Shown: positions 1-12,400 of the stretch, piece by piece
Position numbering within the stretch: position 1 is the first letter of the stretch
How the letters are laid out: each line of letters opens with the position of its first letter
Assembly: GCF_019649055.1 (NCBI RefSeq)
Contig: NW_026570235.1
Coordinates: 620,001-684,000 of the forward strand
DNA from: Paramacrobiotus metropolitanus
Lineage: Eukaryota; Tardigrada; Eutardigrada; Parachela; Macrobiotidae
DNA length: 64,000 nucleotides
Reading direction: 5' to 3'
Position numbers and translations under genes: made by a program
Notes under the pieces: model-generated
The model's database searches: none
What the model was told of the DNA's origin: nothing
What the model saw: only the letters and a program-made list of their open reading frames with translations

Positions 1-270
1 ATTGCGCAATGAGATGGTAAGCCACACCCCTGTAACCAAATGGCTGAGACGATGCCACTCCACTACGACTTTTCAACTGCCCTTTCTGCTTCACGAGTTT
101 CATTTACAATAATAACGATTTGCTTTACAGATCTTCCGCCCTCTTTAAAAAAATTAAAATCATTTCAGCTCTTGAATCAAGCTGCAGCGGCACGTTCAGA
201 CTTCGAACGTTGCCTACTATTGATGTTCGAGCAGCAAAAACGTATGGTGACTTGTGGAGTATGGTGTTAA
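1..270 (+). CDS. 3' end of an unrecognised gene (partial)
   Basis: Positions 1-16 end in a good donor (ATG then gtaagc at 17). A pyrimidine-rich acceptor ends at 168, and 169-270 is open in phase 0 and ends in TAA. The joined tail reads LRNEM followed by LLNQAAAARSDFERCLL and then a short basic, cysteine-containing end. I do not recognise the family. The intron of about 152 bp matches others in the window. The rest of the gene lies left of the window. It could instead be non-coding sequence that happens to be open, so confidence is modest. Confidence 0.4.
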
Positions 271-624
271 CTTGCAGCTGGCTGGAGGCGCTCGCCGCTC
301 GGGAGGGGTACATGCTACCGACTAAACGTAAAACGAAGCAGGCACAGACTTCTGGCATCTCTGTTTGTCGCCCACACCAGACTTGTCGTAGAAATTACAG
401 TTTCCTTTGGGTTCATGCAGTTTTAGTTCTTAATTTTATTTTCTTGTTATATCGCAAATCCTGAGCTACGTACGACTCCTTGCGGTTCATCGGAGTGATC
501 GGTAAGTTCAGCCTGAACATGTCCTTGAAAGGTGGAGAATTACAGTCAAACCGTGCTCACGTGAGCGCATGTGGTCGTTTTGCAGGTTTTGCTACTGTGC
601 AAATATTTTTGGAATCTGCGCAAG
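271..624 (+). promoter_or_regulatory. ATP6V1D upstream region with palindromic E-box and 5'-UTR acceptor
   Basis: This lies between the left partial gene and ATP6V1D. A perfect 12-bp palindrome, GCTCACGTGAGC, sits at 555-566 and contains CACGTG. A splice acceptor (tttgcag) ends at 585, so 586-624 is probably the last part of a 5'-UTR exon just before the ATP6V1D start. No other gene is visible here. The palindrome resembles the CLEAR/E-box bound by TFEB/MITF-type bHLH-ZIP factors; binding is inferred. Confidence 0.45.
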
Positions 625-1380
625 ATGTCGGGAAAAGACGAGAAAATCAATATTTTCCCCTCGCGTATGGCGTTAACATTGATGAAGACGCGTCTGAAGG
701 GAGCACAAAAAGGGCATTCGCTGTTAAAGAAAAAATCAGACGCGCTCACAATGCGATTCCGTGCTATCTTGGGCAAAATCATTGAAACTAAAGTGCAGAT
801 GGGAGAAGTGATGAAGGAAGCCGCGTTCTCACTGGCGGAAACGAAATTTGCTGCTGGTGACATCAACCAGACGGTGCTGCAGAGCGTGGCGAAAGCCCAG
901 ATCAAAGTGCGCACAAGAAAAGACAACGTTGCTGGTGTGAATTTGCCAGTTTTTGAGCATTTTGTGGAGGGGGGCGACAGCTACGAGCTGACGGGGATTG
1001 CGAAAGGTGGTCAGCAGATCGCTAAGCTGAAGAAAAATTATCTGACCGCCGTGAAACTGCTCGTGGATTTGGCATCCCTTCAGACATCCTTTGTAACACT
1101 GGATGAAGTTATTAAAGTGACCAATCGACGTGTCAATGCCATTGAGCACGTGATTATCCCCAAAATTGAAAGGACTTTGGCTTACATCACCAGTGAATTG
1201 GATGAACGAGAAAGAGAGGAATTCTTCCGACTGAAAAAGATTCAGGAGAAAAAGAAACAAGCAAAAGATAAAAAAGAGAAGAAAAAACAAGAACTCTTAT
1301 CACAGGGAGCGTTTGCGGAAGATATTTCCGAAAAGACAATATTAGACGATGAAGTGGATCAGGATGTTCTGTTCACATGA
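625..1380 (+). CDS. ATP6V1D: V-type proton ATPase subunit D (V1 central stalk)
   Basis: A single open exon of 251 residues, close to the ~247 aa usual for the family. Subunit D is the long coiled-coil rotor shaft of the cytosolic V1 sector; it couples ATP hydrolysis in the A3B3 head to rotation of the V0 c-ring. Seen directly: the N-terminal [20 protein letters not shown] motif, a heptad-like helical N-terminus, the central [13 protein letters not shown] region, the C-terminal helix with [19 protein letters not shown], and a lysine/glutamate-rich tail. The ATG at 625 is chosen because a splice acceptor lies at 585 and family members start MSGKD/E. The coding part is intronless although most neighbours are split. 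ATP6V0C follows 1.3 kb downstream on the same strand. Confidence 0.97.
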   Translation: MSGKDEKINIFPSRMALTLMKTRLKGAQKGHSLLKKKSDALTMRFRAILGKIIETKVQMGEVMKEAAFSLAETKFAAGDINQTVLQSVAKAQIKVRTRKDNVAGVNLPVFEHFVEGGDSYELTGIAKGGQQIAKLKKNYLTAVKLLVDLASLQTSFVTLDEVIKVTNRRVNAIEHVIIPKIERTLAYITSELDEREREEFFRLKKIQEKKKQAKDKKEKKKQELLSQGAFAEDISEKTILDDEVDQDVLFT

Positions 1381-2652
1381 ATCTTTGAGAGCTGCTGTCT
1401 TTACCGAATTTTATTTAAATTGTGCGATAATTACACAAAATCATTAACTTCATCATTTGATCAGTTTCTGCATTCCTAACGTAATGTGTGGCTTTTGGTT
1501 TTATCCAGTTTTAGTTGCTGTGTGTTTGTTTGTACTTGTGACACTGTGAAAGATCATACAGAAATGATTGTGAATTGTGATTGAGTATGATCCAGTTATT
1601 ATTAATTTTATTATTACGCTGTTGTGGTTATATGAGATGAACCCCTTATTCAATAATGATTACTGAACCGTATTTTCGACGCCCTAGCTTAAGAAAATTA
1701 AGGATTCAGTGCTATGGAGTATGGACAATGCACATTCGAAAGTACAGTAATGCAAATTAAAATTTCGAAGCATAAAAATCTATTATCCCGATTCCCGAAA
1801 GGTCGCTTGCTTTTTGGTTATTAGTGTAGTTTTGGATTATTAACGTAATTTGGTGTTTTATTCATGTAAGTGGATTGCGATAATTTTTACGAAAATATTA
1901 TTTTACAGTGAAATACTTAAAATCGTTAACTATTGTGAGAGACTGAGAGCACTAAGTAGTTGTTGGCACATTTTTATTTCGTTTAGAGGGTACTGTAGAA
2001 GAAAACTTTTAATACAGTACAGATACTTACAATTGTTTAATAGTTTAAATAACAGTACAGTAGTACAGTACTGTACTTATATTTTATTTTCATAATTTTT
2101 CCGTTATTTTCTGAGTGGGCTGTGGCCTGTGGGATTTGTTTACAGTTGGCGCGAACAGCTTGACATATCGCTACCAGACAGCCGATGTGGGAGGATGACG
2201 CTGCTGTGCAAACCTCAAAGGCCTGATGGCAATTTTTGCACAGGTTCGTATAAGCCGGAACTTGGAAACGAAGCGAACGTATGAGCAATAACCGGGATAA
2301 TACCATAAGCAGCCAGTTTTAAATAAATGGTCCCATACCATATTTTTAACAGTACCTATCATAAGGTTCCCTGTAGCACGACTACGAATGATGTGGGCGG
2401 ACTGTTTTCCGCGTCGAAGCACCGGGGCGTTTAAAAACTCCTTCACATGCGAATTCTGTAGCACATCGCCTGCTCAGGGAAAATCGGCGCTGATCAGTCT
2501 GCCTCTTTGAATTCTGACGGCAACATTTTATTGATCATTTCCCAAGTTCAAAAAGAGGAACTTTGCTCCAAGGATTCCAGCTCAAATCGTTGAGTTTTTT
2601 GTTTGGATCCTTGTTTTCGGCAGCTCATCCTCTTTTCTTACCAAACCCAAAA
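1381..2652 (+). other. ATP6V1D 3' flank and ATP6V0C upstream region
   Basis: AT-rich sequence with no convincing coding exon. Around 2015-2080 there are several GTACAG/CTGTAC repeats, including the self-complementary GTACAGTACTGTAC. This stretch should hold the ATP6V1D 3' UTR and the ATP6V0C promoter and 5' UTR. I cannot place a transcription start. Confidence 0.4.
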
Positions 2653-4797
2653 ATGCCCGAGCACGATAAAGCACCCCAGTATACTCCTTTTTTCGGTGTC
2701 ATGGGCGCAACATCTGCCATGATTTTCAGCGGTGAGTGCCGTTCCCGGATAGCGCTAGTCTTGTACCTATAGCTCTTGTTGAAGTCTTGTAATACACATG
2801 TCCCGCTCCCTGTGTGCTCTTGTGGGTGTTAATCGATTGATTTGGGTACTACAAATTCAAGTTTATTTTTCGTTCGCTCGACAGTAACCATAATTTCATT
2901 CTTGCCCATTTTTGTGAGACTTGAAAGTAACCATTCTGCAGTAATCACTGACGCACCATAACCTATGTGATGCCTCTTGTGTCTTCAACCTAGCTTTTGT
3001 TTCTATCCAGACAGAAATTGGCATTATAATATGATATAATTTTCTTTAATTATGGGAGGCATAGGTTTTCTTGTGGCGCCAACCACTGAAAGGGTGTTAT
3101 GTTGAATCACGTGCTTGATAAGCGGTCGTACCCCTTCCGCTTTTCGTGCTTTTCGCAAAGACTCCAATAATGTTCACATATGTTCGCAGTTATCTATAAA
3201 AGGTTCTGTTAAATTCTTTCAGACTTTGATGATTTCCAGTTTACAAAGAATTGCATCGATTTAAAATCATGTTGATCAAGGAAGCCGCTTGAAGTACAGC
3301 TTTTTGATTGGCACTTTTGTAGTGCTCACCAGCTCACGTGTACTATTTATCAGGGCTACTGTCGCAGTATGTACTTTTGTTTACAAAAGGATTATTAGTG
3401 CCTCTTCTATCACTTAAAAATTTGTTACGATAATGCTTCTGTTTTTGTCAAGGTAAAGTAAATTTTTTTATTTATTTAAGAAAGATTCAGTTGTTCTTAA
3501 GTTATTCGGATGATGAATTAGTCAGAGCACGTGACGCTGGCTTTCCGATGCGAAAGCTCACCCACCGAGCAATATGCGTTACCTGCGGTGTAATCTTGGA
3601 CATTCCTGGTTCATATTACTCCTTTATCTTACCTAACAATTTTATCTTCACACCTTTCTCGTAATTAGTTAATCGTTAATCATTCGAAGACTGAAAGAGG
3701 TTAAGAGCCAGAATTGATACTACTGCACTCTGGCACTGTTGATGTGCCCTGTGAAGGATGCTAATTCGTACTTTTTGGCTTTTCACAATCATTCATTCAT
3801 AAGCAACACCCTGGGACTTTGCAATGGGATGCATTATGGTTGACATCCGAGTTCTTGTTGGTTTCCGCCTGACTGAGTGAGAGACATGTGTAGCGTGCGT
3901 GTTCCCTTCACGGCAGTGGTAATCAAGCAGCCATATTCGGATACTAGATACGGTGTATCTGTGTTTTACCGTAAATCCATACACTGCATCAATGACGTGG
4001 TCACGTGGATCCTGTATTATCTTCCCAAATCACAATGGCATAGAGTCATAGACTGAAGCTTTCGTTATTGATCCGTTTTATTCATTCAAAAAATGTTCAC
4101 ACGGTGCGTTGGTCCATTGCAGCGTTGGGAGCCGCCTATGGAACAGCGAAATCCGGCACGGGTATTGCGGCCATGTCCGTCATGAGGCCGGAATTGATCA
4201 TGAAGTCCGTCATTCCCGTCGTCATGGCGGGTATCATTGCCATCTACGGGCTTGTCGTAGCTGTGGTCATCGCCGGTGGTATCGATAGCGCCGAATACAG
4301 CCTTTACAAGTGAGTCCAACAAACAGATAATCCTTTCTTCATGGCAAACAACTTCCGCTTATACCATCGCAGTGTTTTGACGTTAATGCCGGTTATAAGA
4401 AACGATTACCTTTAGTTATTTCGCAGTTCTCTTGTGATAGCAGTAATTTGATACTATTCTGTGTTGGCTGCTAATATTCACATCGCAGACTTGAATGTCG
4501 AGCCGTTGCTAAAATTGTTGATGGAATGTACGGAGGATGGAATGCTTGTTTTTTGTGTAACTGACGTTGTGCGCCTTATGCTTTCGTAGATCTTTCATGC
4601 ATCTCGGTGCCGGATTAAGCGTGGGTCTGAGTGGTCTGGCCGCCGGCTTTGCCATCGGCATCGTGGGAGATGCCGGTGTACGAGGCACTGCGCAACAGCC
4701 CCGATTATTCGTGGGTATGATTTTGATCCTTATTTTCGCTGAAGTCTTGGGTCTCTACGGACTCATCGTTGCCCTGATTTTGGCCGTCAAACAGTAA
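2653..4797 (+). CDS. ATP6V0C: V-type proton ATPase 16 kDa proteolipid subunit c (V0)
   Basis: Three exons: 2653-2731, 4123-4309 and 4590-4797, joining in phases 1 and 2 to give 157 residues (family about 155). The protein has four transmembrane helices and forms the proton-carrying c-ring of the membrane V0 sector. Seen: N-terminal [20 protein letters not shown], the helix-1/2 glycine pattern [13 protein letters not shown], the link [20 protein letters not shown] across the second junction, and the proton-binding glutamate in [18 protein letters not shown]. Intron 1 is 1.39 kb, long for this window, and carries four CACGTG boxes (3108, 3335, 3538, 4002). It sits directly downstream of ATP6V1D on the same strand. 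Confidence 0.97.
3108..4007. promoter_or_regulatory. Cluster of four CACGTG E-boxes in ATP6V0C intron 1
   Basis: CACGTG occurs at 3108-3113, 3335-3340, 3538-3543 (context GCACGTGAC) and 4002-4007 (context GGTCACGTGG). One chance occurrence per about 4 kb is expected at even base composition. V-ATPase genes are known targets of TFEB/HLH-30/Mitf through GTCACGTGAC-like sites. An intronic enhancer is inferred, not shown. Confidence 0.45.
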
Positions 4798-6296
4798 AAA
4801 GGAGGGAATTAGGCTTTGGAGTTCTCTTGTGCATCACTACACAAGCCGTTGCACCTGGGCACAACAGGCGGTTATTCCTTGCTCTCTTCTTCTTTGATAT
4901 GATTCCATCATCTCTTATCTCCCCATTCATTTGTGTGTGCAAAGTAACAAATAATCATACTCTTTCGTAAAGTAATTATTTGAGTTAGACTGTTTGCGTT
5001 GTCCTTGTATGTTTCTGATGGGTCACCTTGTCTTGTTCCTACTTGAGACGATTCCAGCGCGATACATAACTTAACTTATTTCAAGTATTTGAATGGTTTC
5101 TCATTGGGAACAGTCAATTCTGATCTAATGATCACATCGAGTGCATGCGCTGTATTTGCAAATGTTGTCTTTTTGTGTGGAAAATGCAATTGTTGTTCTT
5201 GCAACTGTGAAACTGGTCAAAGCTGGCATTCCACCTTGTGATGTTTTAATATGTTGATTTGCTTTGAATTCATTAGTGTTAACGCTGTATGTTTTATGTT
5301 TGACTCTTGAATTGTGGTGATTTGTGGTCGGATTTGGTATAAATGATCTTATCGTTTTACTGATTAGACAAAGATCTGTTGATTTATGATTACCACACTT
5401 CATAAAATTTAAGTAATTAGTACGGTACAAACTACAAAGTCATTACAATATCGAAATTATTTCTTTGCATCGGGGGTGAATCACTTAACACAACGGGTCA
5501 TGCAAAATGTGGAAGAGTGAACAGTAAACCTTGACATTTTAGTCCTACCTAGGTTTTTGTTAGAATGATAATCAGACTTCTCATGATCAGTTCTCACGCG
5601 ATGCAGAATTGCACCTTGCAAAATAACAATTATAGCGACATTGGTTTGCTGATGCATGATGTAATTCTATAATATCAGAAACAATAAATGGAACAAAAGC
5701 GCTTAAAGGGAAAAAAACGGTTTTTGCTTTTAAAAAGCTTGCAAGGTCCTGCGACGCTGTAGATGGACACTGGACAGTGGACACGCAAATACGAAAAAAC
5801 CGGGTATCAGTGAGCCACGGTAATAACACAAAGTTGCAAGCCTGGCACAAACTTTCATGCTTTATAAATTTAAACTGCAAAGGCTCCAGCATGACTTTTG
5901 GTTTTGGAAGCTTTAATAAAAGTATAAAATCTTGGAACAATCCCGTTTTTATCGAGATTTAATAAACAACTACAGATAGAGCAAATGATAAGCAACAGAG
6001 CACAACAAAAATCGCGAAAGATTGGCGCACGGCAATGTTCTACTCTAGGAATTTTTTGTATGCAGCGCCATCTGTTGGATTCTGGCACAGTGCACCAAAG
6101 TGTACCAGGCGAATATATTCACTGTGCTTACGGTAAGTGCGCTCAGTTAGTGCAGTTTACGGTGTACCGGATTGCTGCGGAAGTCGCGTACATCTTGATT
6201 CGTGGAGAATTCGCCGCGTTAAGAGCAGGATATCATCTTGTTAATTGAATTTTACCAGATTCCTTAGATCATTGGTATTCCCTTTGTTAAATAATC
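4798..6296 (+). other. Gap between ATP6V0C and RPS3
   Basis: About 1.5 kb of AT-rich sequence with only short incidental reading frames. It must contain the ATP6V0C 3' UTR and the RPS3 promoter. I see no RNA gene or repeat with clear ends. Confidence 0.4.
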
Positions 6297-7906
<1,610 letters not shown>

Positions 7907-7945
7907 TTATAACTGAATTTTTTGTTAATGGAAGGGCATTAAGGT

Positions 7946-7951
7946 AATAAA
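7946..7951 (+). terminator. Polyadenylation signal of RPS3
   Basis: A canonical AATAAA hexamer 40 bases after the RPS3 stop codon. This implies a short 3' UTR, as is common for ribosomal protein genes. A second AATAAA-containing stretch lies near 8034. Confidence 0.6.
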
Positions 7952-8502
7952 AAACAGAAGTCAGCTTCGGTTGTATCCCGTTTCCGTCTTCGTGAAAATT
8001 TGGTTCTGCAGGATAGCATGAAGTGAAAGTACAAATAAAATCATACTATACGTAAATCAGCTATTGGAATGCAAGTAGTGCTTACATCCTCCCGTATACT
8101 TGACAAACAAATTATTTGGCGCACTCTTAATTTTTTCCTTAGTTTTCTGTTACTGTGTAACGTAAAGGTGTTGCACACTTAATTAACTTTTAACTAAGAT
8201 ATTTTGCAATGTGCACAGTAAGTATGACGGGAAATTAATTTTGGAGTCAACACTTCACAGTTTGCAGTATAATCGGTAAGTATTAAGTACTATTAAGGTA
8301 CGTACTTGATTTTTGAATAACGGAAATTTTACTTTAGAAATTGGAGACTATAATTATTATCACGATTTGGGTGATTACATCCACTAAAGTAGCAGATGCT
8401 GGACTTCCGATTATTGGTGAGGCAATTCCTTTTGCCGCAGTAAAATTTTTCGGTAGCTTTCTGTTTCATAGATATAATATAGGTATGTAATACCGTACTT
8501 CG

Positions 8503-9000
8503 CAGTGTTGGCCCGACAAACTGTCGGCGCGGAAGTATCGGAACTGATGCCGACTAGCTGTAGGTAAGTCCCGTTTACGACACGTTCGTTTTTTCGCGAC
8601 GGGAGCGCTCGCTGTCGGTCGGGAGTTGTCGGGAACGGGAACTTTCTAGGTGCCGGAAAATCCCGATTCCCGTTCCCGTCTTTAGGCTAGATGACATCAT
8701 ACTTCAATACAAAAAAATAGCTTGAAACTTCAAAAGCATTTTTGCTCTTAGAGAAAACTACGGCGAATTTTTTTCAAATCAAAACTCTACTTCTCTCGCT
8801 TATTGACGCAAAAAACTTTATAACTGTTAGTAAAAAACCTGCTCGTAAAAAATTACTTCGAAAATTTTTTCGAATACGTCGGGACGGATCGGGATATTTT
8901 GGTTGTCACTTGTCGGGAACGCGAACGGGTCGGGTCGGGAGAGATCAATGTCGGTCGGGACCGTAGGTCATACGCCGATTGCGCTGCCGGGCCAACACTG
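8503..9000. mobile_element. hAT-type non-autonomous element (MITE), ~498 bp
   Basis: The ends carry a perfect 13-bp terminal inverted repeat, CAGTGTTGGCCCG at 8503-8515 and its complement at 8988-9000. CAGTGTTG is a typical hAT start. The flanking octamers GTACTTCG (8495-8502) and GTACAGTG (9001-9008) match at 5 of 8 positions, which fits a decayed 8-bp target duplication. Sub-terminal regions are rich in TCGGGA/GGGAAC words and their complements. There is no transposase reading frame, so it would need an enzyme in trans. It lies between the convergent RPS3 and ARHGEF17 genes. Confidence 0.75.
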
Positions 9001-9440
9001 GTACAGTGGTACTTAATAAGTGTACCTAGATTAAGGAGGACTTCCAATATTGACCAATACGTGTTATTTAATACAAAAATTCAGTCTGTGCAATCAAATC
9101 GTTATATGACTAGTATAAAACTTTGAAACCAAGAAAGCAGAGCAAACATATTTCGGTACCTAAAGCAAAAGCATAAGCACTATTTACAGACAGACACATT
9201 CATTCATTCCGCTCAAGAGGTCAGAGATCCGATTACCTCTACATCAAGGTGTAGTTTCGCGAAATTACTAGATCAAGAACCGTCTATGTACACTTCCAAC
9301 AAAATTAAATCCGTGAAAACCCGGCGGAATGCAGTGTTACTTGAGGATGTGGGACAATGACCAGAGAACGACGATCGCTGACGGAACCCAGGAACTCGTG
9401 TAATGAGAATTACAACCTTGCGAATATGTGTTACTTTTAA

Positions 9441-12400
9441 TTAACACTGCCACAAGAGAAGATGGTTGGTGCTGTCATCCCTCCCAGCTCCGTCGGTTGT
9501 CCCGGTAGTGGCTGCCACAGAGAATGATGTACTGCGGAAATCCTCATACCCGTCGCCACCGCTGACCACCAGCATCTTAGTCCCTTGAACGGCAGCCGAT
9601 GCCGAATGGCGTCTATTGGAACGATTCCCGTTAGTACTCTGTCCAATGCTCCCAATGATATTCTGTTCCACGCAGTGCAAAAAGCGGACTTGTCCCGTGT
9701 GCCCATGCCATATGCCTATTTACCAAAAAAAACATGTTACGTATATTTGCGCGAGCGAACTAACGAACTACTCTGTAGTTTAATAATTCTATGTGCAGCG
9801 TTAGTAAATTCAAGCTGTCCATCAGTCTCCTTGGCATAGTATACCGGTTTGTCTCATAATTAAATTTTCATCAAATTCAACCGGTATTTTGTAGGAAACA
9901 TTAGTACGGAAATACAGTTCACCAGTTATACCTGTTAAGGTTGGGGAAGAATTTAGTCTTGTCGTTCCTGGCTGAATATGCGGCAGATTGACCGTCAGGA
10001 TAACTCCAGCGCTGGTTCCCACCCATAGCAATTCCTTGCACGCTAACAAGGCGGTAATACGGAGGCAGGCAAATTTATGCTGCCGAAGAATTTCATCACA
10101 ACCTAAGCAAAATATAATACTTTATCAGGTTAATAACACAAAATCATTGCTTTTGGGAAATATGACTGTTTTGGTGCACAGGGACTTCGGAAATTGGAAA
10201 GGTCACAAAGTAGTATATATACAAATCAACTTTGGAGTTAGCGCTTTTCAAATTACATCAAAGGCTTCTGCCAGCTGTTAAAATGAAGTTGGCCTTATTA
10301 AACGAATTGCGATATTATTATAGTGTTAACTGCAAAAATCAGTAGGTGTAAGCTTTTGGTTAGCCTGGTTCACTCATTTTATATTAATACTATTATATTT
10401 CATTCATTACTATTTACGGGGATCTACATACTCGCAAATATTCTTACCGGCCAGCATTTTCTGTACACTGGGTGTCAGATTGATATCCGCTAGGAAATCG
10501 AATGTGATCGCATTGCACAAGCGCAGCACAGCGCTGTTCTGGACTGACATCCACACACCTAATCCACTGGCGGCCATACAGGAGAGCGGTCGACTGGCAT
10601 CCGATCCGATGGAGAACGTATTCTACAAGTCAAACACTCGTCATAGCACCGGCCCCGGGGGATCTGCCATCGCATACACGTAATACGAGCGTTTTCCCCA
10701 AATATTGTCTGTGCATACTTCAACTTTAAGTGTTGAGGGATTGATGACGTGAATGACATTGAGACAGGCGCACCACACTTTGCCGCACGCCAGTGTCATG
10801 CGCTGGACAGGTGCGGAAGGAGATCCCAGTTGGATATAAACCGGATGCGTCGTCTCCCAGACACCCTGGGATGATCGGCTGTACACTGCCACCTGACCGT
10901 TAGCCAGACCAACGAACACTGTCTGATCCGTATACCTATTCATATGATTTACGTTTAAACAAAATTAATATAAGCAACCTGAATACATTGTAATATATAG
11001 CTGACGGCTGTGGTGATCATAAGCCGTATGCGAAACATTAAAATATTTGTATACGCTTTTTCAAAAAATATACAGAATACGTTTTTATAAATCAAATAAA
11101 TAAAACCTTTATGTAGACATTTATTAAATAATACATCGCCAAACTCCTGAATTAGATGGATGACATAGAAGTACAATAATTAAATTAAATGTTGTACATA
11201 ACCCTTGTTAGGTGGTTGCGCGACTTACGCTATACTTTGGACGGCGGAAGAATGCTGCAGCTTTAGTCGTGGTTTCTTGATTCGGATGTTGTCGTTGCAG
11301 TAATATACCAGGATGCTATTTCAGAAAATGTCCAACGTAAGTACTTGTTCTATCATACTGTTCTTGTATTATTCTGGCAATTTACCATCCATCTTCGGTG
11401 CCAATCCACATTGTGCCTTGCGATGGATCCGGAACTGGGTTTTGAGATTTTCCGGCCACTGACATGAGCAGTTGTTCGTGGTCATCTTCGGACATTAGCA
11501 GGAAACTGTCCTTATCGCTGTTGGGCAGACTCCGTGAGTGGTCGTCGATGCTGGCGTCCTCATCGGTGGAGTCATCACTGTCCAGTTCCAGATTGAGTGT
11601 CGGAGGATTATGAGTATCGCCACTGCTGCTGTGATCGGACACCGGACTGGTATTACGCGAATTAATCACTGATCCTTTTGATCTGTATAAAAATTTTAAG
11701 CACGACTATTAACAATATTTACACTTTAACCCGTTGTTTCGATATGATGCGTGTTCATTTGTAATATAAAAAAGTGTATAGTGTTTACAGAGTTATGTAA
11801 AAAAATATAACAATTCCAGTAATTGATCCTGTTTATTAGAGTTATTAGTGCAGCCTACGTACAAAATCACACGCTACATTTTATGTGGTTACTTATAAAA
11901 ATGTCCGATTAAAATTCTTTGAACTTTCTGTATTTTTGAGCCGCGGTTTGACCTTCACTTACAATCCCGTAGAAGCGGGCACCGATGCTATGCACGTGAT
12001 TTTACATCCACACGCGGTTATGCACGAGGTCAGCGCCGGTTCCGGCTGCATACTGAGAACACAGATTTGGCCAACGTAGCCGTCACTGTTGCATACCCAC
12101 ACATCCCGTAGGTCGCAGGCGTTCAGATCGGTTGTTGCCGCTGAGCAGGTGATCTGCAATCATGCGATATTGCAGCTCTTTGCTGCCTAATGATACTATG
12201 CAGTATGCGGTGCGGTTAGTGGCCTTGCCTGCATTCCCGCCCGTGTTTTGCGGATGGGTATGGAACATAGGAAGTCAGGAGGTGGTCGCCGGTCGATTGA
12301 TAAACCCAACACTTGCTTGGCTTCCAGAAACGCCTTTTCCCACGCATTCTTCTTGCCGGCCGATAAGAAATTTATAGAAATAGCTTCTAAGCCATGCCTG

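Noticed and set aside
1148-1153. CACGTG in the ATP6V1D coding region, and others in RPS3 (7566, 7800)
   Set aside because: They fall within conserved codons and are best explained by the protein sequence, so they were not counted in the E-box cluster.
10620-10718. Read-through of the ARHGEF17 exon ending at 10719 into a frame ending near 10641
   Set aside because: The read-through sequence does not match the family, while splicing from 10719 to 10622 restores a family-typical propeller strand (SGLGVWMSVQNSAVL).
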